64,000 nucleotides of DNA. Source: Gnetum montanum (taxonomy: Eukaryota; Streptophyta; Gnetopsida; Gnetales; Gnetaceae). Numbering within the stretch: position 1 is the first letter of the stretch; each line of letters opens with the position of its first letter. The notes below the pieces were generated by a model. It was not told the origin of the DNA. It ran no database searches and saw only the letters and a program-made list of their open reading frames with translations. A program made the position numbers and the translations under genes. The stretch spans positions 98,795 through 162,794 of the forward strand of contig MNCI01029657.1 of NCBI GenBank assembly GCA_015680685.1. The letters are read 5' to 3'. Shown in pieces: positions 57,529 through 64,000 of this stretch.

Positions 57529-60500
57529 TCATATGTAGTATGGCTTGATGTACGAGTGATTCACCAAATTTGCAACCTCGTTGTCGTCCATGTCTGCCAG
57601 TTTGAAGGCCCCATTCCCAAAGGCTTTTGTGACCATATATGGACCTTTCCAATTGGCTGAGAATTTGTTCATATGCTCACGGACAATCTTAAGAATGAGG
57701 TATCCCTTCTATATTGGCTGTTGATGTGGATTTGCATGATTTTTTTACCTCTTCTTATTTTGGTAATGCTCTATGTAACTCAACGTTTGCACACGCTCCT
57801 CCTCTATTGAGTTGAGGTCGATGATCCTCAACTCATTTTTTTGTGCTTCACTGACGACATCAGATAGGATCATCCGGAGTGATGGTACCTACAACTCAAG
57901 AGGTAACACAACTTCAGATCCATAAACAAGACTGTAAGGAGTCTTACCTATCATAGTCCTACATGTCATCCTATAAGCCAACAACACATAGAGGATTTGC
58001 TCATGCCATTGCCTCTTGCTATTGTTAAGCATTTTCTTCAGTAAGTTGATGATGGACTTGTTTGTGGCCTCTTCTTTTCCATTCACCTATGGCTAGTATG
58101 GTGAGAAGAATGATTGCCTGATGCCAAGATTACTGCAGAAGGTTTGGGTTTCTGCACTGCTAAACTATGGCCCATTGTCAGTCACAATAACCATTGGAAG
58201 CCTGAACCTTATCATGATGTTGTCCAAGATGAAGTGGAAAACCTGCTGAGATGTAGTCTTCCTTAGGGGAATAGCTTCCACCCACTTAGTAAAATACTCA
58301 GTGGCTGTGATGATGAAGCTATGTCTTGCGGAAGACTTAGGTGTGATAGGGCCTATGAGGTCTAGTCCCCATCACTAGAAAGGCCACGTAATCTGCATCA
58401 AATGCAATTCTGTCGGTGAAACGTGTATGATATTTGCATATCTTTGAAATGTATCACACATCTTGACTTTGGCCAAGCAATCATGGTCCATGTGAGGCCA
58501 ATAGTACCCTAGATGTTTGATTTTTGCAGCCATAGGCCTAGGTGCTATATGTCCACCACACAGTCCCTCATGTACTTCATTGACCACCTTCTATGCTTGC
58601 TCCCTATTTACACATGCTAGCAATATCCTGTCAAAGGAGAATCTGCATAGGGTGTTATCTCCCATAAGCATGTATTGCCGAGCATGCTTATGGACTGCAT
58701 CTCTTTGAGTAGATGTCAATTCGCCTAGGGGATTGCCATGTTGCAGGTAGGCTTTAATGTTGGCGTACCACTCCTAAGTATCCACAGCACTAACAGAGGC
58801 TATGTGTCCTACTTGAGTGGTAGGCTCAGTACATTTAGTAATTGAGGTTGGCAAACTTGCAAAAAAATGTGATGGACTATTTAATGCTAGGGTGGCTAGG
58901 GTATTTGATACGATGTTTTCGTTATGTGGCACATGTTGGACATCCATAGTTGGAAACTATTTGAGCAAGGTTTTTGCTAGGTTGCAGTAGGGTTGCAGAT
59001 GTGTAGCTTTGTAGGCGTAAACCTTAGTGATTTGATTTACAACAAGTTGTGAATCTCCGCGAATCGCTAGGTGTTGTATGATTAATTCTTGGGTAGCTAG
59101 AAGGCCCCTGAGTAACCCCTCGTACTCTGCTATGTTGTTTGTACAAGGAAACACAAAGCGATAAGCTAAGGGATGCATTTTCCTAGAGGGGAGTGAAATG
59201 ATAGTAGCCACACTACCTCCTCGTGTGATCGAGGTGTCGTCAAAATGCAAAGTAGCCTCAAGATGTCGCAAGACGGTGTTGATAGTGCTGACGTGCTCAT
59301 CTAGGAATTCGGGGTCGATGATCGCTTGGTCATCAACAGGTGAGATTGCGATTTGTGTTGCTATTACTTGACCCTTTGTCGATGATTGGCTTACATAGTA
59401 CAAATCAAACTCCATTGTTATCGCTTTCCACCGAGCTATCCTACTACTTTCATACAAATTATTTGTGATAGCCCGAAGTATGTTGCTTTTGCGAATAATG
59501 TTAATTTTGCTATGAAACAACTAGTGCCTCCACTTTTTCAATGTAAACACTAAGGCCAGGAAATTTTTCTCTACCTTGTTGTATTTCATCTCATATGCTA
59601 TTAATGCATGACTTAGATAGTACACTAGTATCTCAAATCCATCATCTTGTTTCTGACATAGCAGTGCTGCAATAGACATGTTAGAGGTGGCAAGGTAGAT
59701 GAAGAAAGGCTTATCCCTGTATGGTGGGTAAAAAGTCAGGAGGTGCAAGAGGTCTTTCTTTAGATCATTGAAGGCTTGTTGGCATTGCGTCATCCATTTA
59801 AAGTTAACCCCTTTATTTAGAAGATGTTGCATAGGGTGTAACTTGTTAGTCGACTTTGCCATGAACCTTCAGATGAACTATACTCTACCTTGTAGCCCAT
59901 GCAGTTATTTAAGGTTTGTAGGAGGTTCCAGGTTGACGATGGCCTTAACTTTGTCAGGATCCACCTATATTCTAGCCTTCAATACTACAAACCCTATCAT
60001 GCATCTGGTTCTCACCCTGAAGACACACTTTTTAGGATTGAGGCGTAAATTGTGCATTTGACAACACTTGAGGACTACACCTAGATTGTAGGGATGATCA
60101 GCGGATTCTTTAGATTTCACCGCTATATCATCCACATAGTTGTTCAATGTTTCTAAGATGTAGTCACTAAATATGTAAGTCATCGCTCGTTGGTAGCTTT
60201 CTCTGGCATTCTTGAGCCCAAAAGGCATCATAGTGTAACAAAAGGTGCCCCATGGGGTCATGAAGGTTGTTGTTAACTGATGTTCTAGGTTAATACAAAT
60301 TTGGTTGTAGTTGGAGAAGCCATCCATAAAAGATAATAGAGCATGACCAGCTATAGTGTTTATGAGTTGATCAATGCTCGGAAGTGGGAAATCATCTTTG
60401 ATTGTTGCCTTGTTTAGATCCCAAATATATAGATTCATATTCCTCCCATTTTCTTAGAAACTACAATGATGTTGGATACCCATTTCGAGTAATGAACCAC

Positions 60501-60990
60501 TCGAATGAAACTAGCATAGTATAGCTTAGTGATTTCATCCTGTAAGACCAATGCTATCTCTGGTTTGATCTTGCAAGCCTTCTTCTTGACTGCTTTCATG
60601 TGTGGGTCTAAAACAATGTTGTGCAATATTAGCCTCAGATCTAGACCTAGCATGTCACTATATGACCATGCGAAAATGTCAATGTTGTCTTGCAGAATTT
60701 TGGCTACATCTTTATGCATCTACAAGTCTAGGAGGGAACTAAGTTTTAACATTTATACCTCCCCCTGGATGTGGTCACAAGCGTATCAATGAGAGGATCC
60801 TTAGTTACATCCCCAGCCTCTAAATCTAGGGTTTGCACTAGATGCTCAGGCCATTCTGGGGATGTTTCCAAGGATGCTACGATGCTAATGGTAGGTCCTA
60901 GTGTATTAGGTCTGGGTTTAGTTGTCTCGTGAGCTTGCCATGTGGATCTGCTAAAGTTAAAGGCGAAGAGAGATCACGATGGATTTCCAT
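57529..60990 (-). pseudogene. Tat-2 pol: reverse transcriptase, two RNase H domains, integrase
   Basis: ATG at 60990 with the same upstream acceptor (TTTTGGTAG, ending at 61002) as Tat-1. RT 60719-59965 has LLSFMDGFSNYNQI, TPWGTFCYTMMPFGLKNARE and NYVDDIAVKS (catalytic DD intact). RNase H 59862-59521 has LSHALIAYEMKYNKVEKNFL. Archaeal-type RNase H 59520-58957 has NNIAEYEGLLRGLLATQ and GDSQLVVNQI, much better preserved than in Tat-1. Integrase has EVHEGLCGGH, ATNKSIINLLKKMLNNSKRQ and YSLVYGSEVVLPLEL. Stop at 57531-57529. Fewer stops than Tat-1, so probably the younger copy. Confidence 0.85.
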
Positions 60991-61122
60991 TCTCACTCAA
61001 CCTACCAAAATGAGATGAGAGTCTAGTAAGAGGTACCTGTTGGTAGTAATCATGTATGGAGAACATTTGCAAAGTAGCAATAAGATGTAATCAGTAAAAT
61101 ACGATTGAAAAACTTAAAAAAT

Positions 61123-61456
61123 TGCTAGTTTAAAGTCATGGAGGACCGCTAAGGTATAAGGGAAAAATGCAAAACTACTAAAAAATGAAAAACTGCCGAT
61201 GTGAAACTGCTAGTTTAATGTCATTGTGGACTGCATAGATGTAAAATGAAAAACTGCCAGTGTAAAGAAAGGAGAGCTACTAGTGTAAACATGTAAAACT
61301 GCTAATGTAAGAAATGTGAAATCGCTAGTTTAATGTCATTGCAGACTACGAACGTGAACATGTAAAAAGTCAAAATTGCTAGTTTAAGGTCTTCTCGGAC
61401 AACTAACTAGAGTGAAGCTATGCTAAAACTGCTAGTTTAAGGTCTTTTCAGACCGA
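61123..61456. repeat. Minisatellite array between Tat-2 pol and antisense gene
   Basis: Counterpart of 21633-21976, with units such as GCTAGTTTAAGGTCTTCTCG. Occupies the interval between divergent pol and antisense-gene starts. Confidence 0.8.
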
Positions 61457-61657
61457 TAGCATGCACGATCTTTTTGGCATGCACAATATTTTTGGGAAGG
61501 CAAACGGCTAGCTTGAAGCATGTGAAGGCTTACGATCAGTCCCACCTTCATTAATGCAAATAGTGTAACTACGTCATGGCGAGCATGTTACGCTGTACAG
61601 TATACTTCGCATTAAATAGAGAGAGAGAATGGCAAGTTTTCAGTTTACGATTTCAGT

Positions 61658-61666
61658 TATAAATAA
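61658..61666 (+). promoter_or_regulatory. TATA box of the antisense gene in Tat-2
   Basis: TATAAATAA, 167 bases upstream of the ATG at 61825, in the same context as 22148-22157. Confidence 0.65.
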
Positions 61667-61824
61667 GGGTTTACTCCTGGTAAACTCATTATTTTTGCTG
61701 TAATAGCCCAAAGCTTGCATTCTGAGCCCATAGCGATTGTGCTAGCGAAGAGTAAGGTAGTGCAACATAGCAACCATTAAGGTGATGTAGCGTAGCAATT
61801 GAAGGAGAGTCGGCAAGCAAGATA

Positions 61825-64000
61825 ATGGCTCCAAAGAAAGAACAAAAAAGAAAGGCACTTGCCAAAGTCGACGAGGTGTAGGAAACTTTGGAGCAGATGT
61901 CGCAAGCACGCATTAAGGTACAAGAGGAGATGTCGTTGGCCTGGTAGGCTACTATTCCTTCTTTGTCATTGTTTTCTTATTTTTTGCTATTTTCTACTTC
62001 TTTGATTTGCACTTTCTATCATTGCGTTGTTGTTATTTTGGCCTTTACACCATCGCTATTACTGAATCGGCCGCAATGAATGTAAAGACACTATGCTAGG
62101 GTTGCATGTAAGGCCGCCTAGACTGCCATCACTGTGACTATATTTGTCGTAGAGACTTGGTTGATTTGGGTACCTGACCTACAAATAGCATAGCATACGA
62201 CCCCCAGGAGGGTTTGGCCATGCAGAATGTGATAGGGTAATGCATGTTTTTTTGTGATGAGATACGAATCGTTGTGTTAAGCATAAGATTTCTCTTGGAA
62301 CTAATGCAATATTTTGAACCATTATTTGTTCAAAGATTTTTTTTAGGTCTTGTTGTTACTATGCTAAGCTAGTTCTACTATGCTATTGCCTTCTTGTGTT
62401 TCACTACGCTAGATGTATGCAAAGAATCATGTCACACTAACTACTAAGTGCTAATTTTGCTACACTATATTGAAACTTCACTCGAACATGCTATTAACAT
62501 CTATCATTGTGTTATGCAGGATAGTGCTAAGGCCAATTCTAATTGTCCAAGAGATTGTAGGGGTCCTATGCTGCATGAGCAAGCCAATAGCCAACGTTCC
62601 TCCCCCATATGCACGTGTTGGAGAGGAGGCGATCTGGTTCTGAGAAGGGACACAGGAGTTCCTACAATTTCTCCTCCAACATTTTAGTGTGATCATTTGG
62701 CCAAGCGTGGTAGAGGAGGTAGTGACCGCCATAATAGATACCCTGTTGCCTGGGGCAAACAAGAGTATTCTACAATTTTTGACAGATGGAGAAATTAGTA
62801 GTAGGTAGGGTGAAGGATCTAGCCAATGCCCCAAAAATTTGAGGCATTTGGCCTAGATCTGGGATATGCCCGAGTATAATTGCTATCATCAATACAACAC
62901 ATTTTTTATTGTATGGCACATGGGGACATGTTTTCAGAACCCACCAGGAACTATGTATAGCGCTAGTGGGTGAGTTTCATGGCTATGTCTCATTACGCTA
63001 TGCAATGCTTGCTACACTAAAAAAATGTTAACGATGTGTTCTTGTTACCAGGTTTTATGTCAACGAGGAAGGGCTTCAGGGTAATAGAGACATGTTGTCC
63101 TTGGCACGAATGATGCTACGGGAGTTTTTAGCCACTGATAACATACGCACAGGTGTGATTGGCCAGTGCAGGGGTGAGTACCATACCTACCCAACCTGGT
63201 ACCCTAGGCTCTACAATAGATGCAAGGATTCTGGTTGGTTGGATGCAGGGTGGGCACCCTTTAAACTGATTACTGTTAAGGATGTTTTGGTTGATCTCCC
63301 ACCGTTCCCATCACTGTACAAACTTGGTAAGCTAAACTTTTGTTTGCTGCATGTCTAAGTGTTATTTTGGTAAACTGCTGCTTATGATTAGCCTAACTCT
63401 TTTTTTGTGCTTTTTTGTGTTTTATGAAAACTACTATAGGGGCAAAGAAGTCCCAGGAAGTGATGGTAATAACTTCTAGGAACCAGGAGGCCAACATCTA
63501 CTTCAAGTACGAGGAGGTACATGTGAGCCAACGTTGGATATGGAGCACAACCTCAGAGTCCTTAATTTGGAACCTTCAAGCCATCGGGCTCATGGATTTG
63601 TTCTTGGCCCCGAATCCAAATGTCCCTGCCACCAAGATGCTCACCCTATCTGACTCCTTTTCTGAAAAGTCAGATCGCTTCTGCACACACATACACGGTG
63701 TGCAGGTGGTCCTGGAAATTAATGACCAGCTATTTGTGGACTTTTTCGGTGTCCCTACTGATGGCATCCTTGTCGGGTCAAAGACCAAGAGAGAGGTGAA
63801 CCTTTAGAGGGAAGACATTGAGGAGTGGTTAGGAGCTGAAAAGAGGAAGAAGGGAATCCTCATGAAAAAGGTCAGGCTAGGCGCTGCCAAAGACATTTAC
63901 CCCATCTTCTGTGCTTATGCATTCCCCTAGCTATTGTCCCAAACAAAGGTCCTTAGGATTGAACAAGCTTGGATTATGCAAGAGGTTATGGAAGAGGGGG
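61825..64000 (+). pseudogene. Spliced antisense gene inside Tat-2 (exons 1-4, runs off the window)
   Basis: Exons 61825-61943 (119 bases), 62520-62969 (450), 63052-63326 (275) and 63440 onward. Exons 1 and 2 have exactly the lengths found in Tat-1. Reading phase is kept across all three joins: W is split at 1/2, G at 2/3 and G at 3/4. Exon 3 encodes FYVNEEGLQGNRDMLSLARM and RLYNRCKDSGWLDAGWAPFK. Exon 4 encodes QEANIYFKYEEV and THIHGVQVVLEINDQLFVDF. Only a few stops are present (a TAG in exon 1, two in exon 2, a TAG at about 63805). This is the better copy of the gene at 22292. Function unknown; no enzyme signature. Confidence 0.75.

Larger units (their letters stand above)
53587..64000 (-). 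mobile_element. Tat-2: second Tat/Ogre-type element with the antisense gene (incomplete)
   Basis: Colinear with the 3' half of Tat-1: 3' LTR, polypurine tract, second antisense segment, minisatellite, pol, minisatellite, TATA box and the first four exons of the antisense gene. Gag-protease and 5' LTR lie beyond the window. It is inserted independently of Tat-1, in a different element, so the shared layout is ancestral to the family. Confidence 0.85.

Noticed and set aside
1-64000. tRNA, rRNA or other host genes
   Set aside because: No cloverleaf-like or conserved host coding sequence was recognised on either strand. Primer-site matches are only 18-19 bases beside LTRs.

Overview
The window is plant nuclear DNA from a large, repeat-rich genome. 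I found no host gene, tRNA, rRNA or CRISPR array. Essentially everything is old, decayed Ty3/gypsy LTR retrotransposon inserted in other retrotransposons. Two plant-restricted lineages are recognisable. One is Athila-like: ~0.8 kb LTRs with TGATGAG/CTCATCA ends, a tRNA-Asp-like primer site, and an RNase H with the Athila-type 'EFDL..' and 'ENVVA.HLS' motifs. The other is Tat/Ogre-like: 1.8-2.0 kb LTRs starting TGAAAC, a purine tract of the AAAGAGGGxCCAA type, a gag with an H..GH..C knuckle, and a second archaeal-type RNase H after the first. The host species cannot be named from this.

Layout. 1-7013: Athila-1 (minus), gag and protease but no reverse transcriptase, RNase H or integrase, inserted in Athila-4 (plus; only its 3' end, 7014-8317, is visible). 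8318-9830: older sequence with one decayed coding-like stretch. 9831-53586: Athila-3 (minus), the oldest large element, broken into three pieces (9831-12633, 40421-43463, 52967-53586). Athila-2 (plus, 12634-40420) sits in it, and Tat-1 (minus, 14410-33644, 19.2 kb, both LTRs) sits in the gag gene of Athila-2. TatN (plus, 43464-52966; gag-protease only) and Tat-2 (minus, 53587 to beyond the window) sit in the gag gene of Athila-3.

The most interesting object is in Tat-1 and Tat-2. Between protease and reverse transcriptase, where Ogre-type elements carry an intron, lies an oppositely oriented multi-exon gene (22292-26920 in Tat-1; 61825 to the window end in Tat-2). It has its own TATA box, GT..AG splice sites and reading phases that match across the joins I could check. 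Exons 1 and 2 have the same lengths in the two copies. Minisatellite arrays flank it. The encoded protein is not an enzyme I recognise; it has a coiled coil and an acidic tail. Because it is antisense to the element's genomic RNA, its introns would survive retrotransposition. I regard this internal, spliced, antisense passenger gene as the candidate undescribed system. Both copies here are damaged, so its function must be inferred from relatives.
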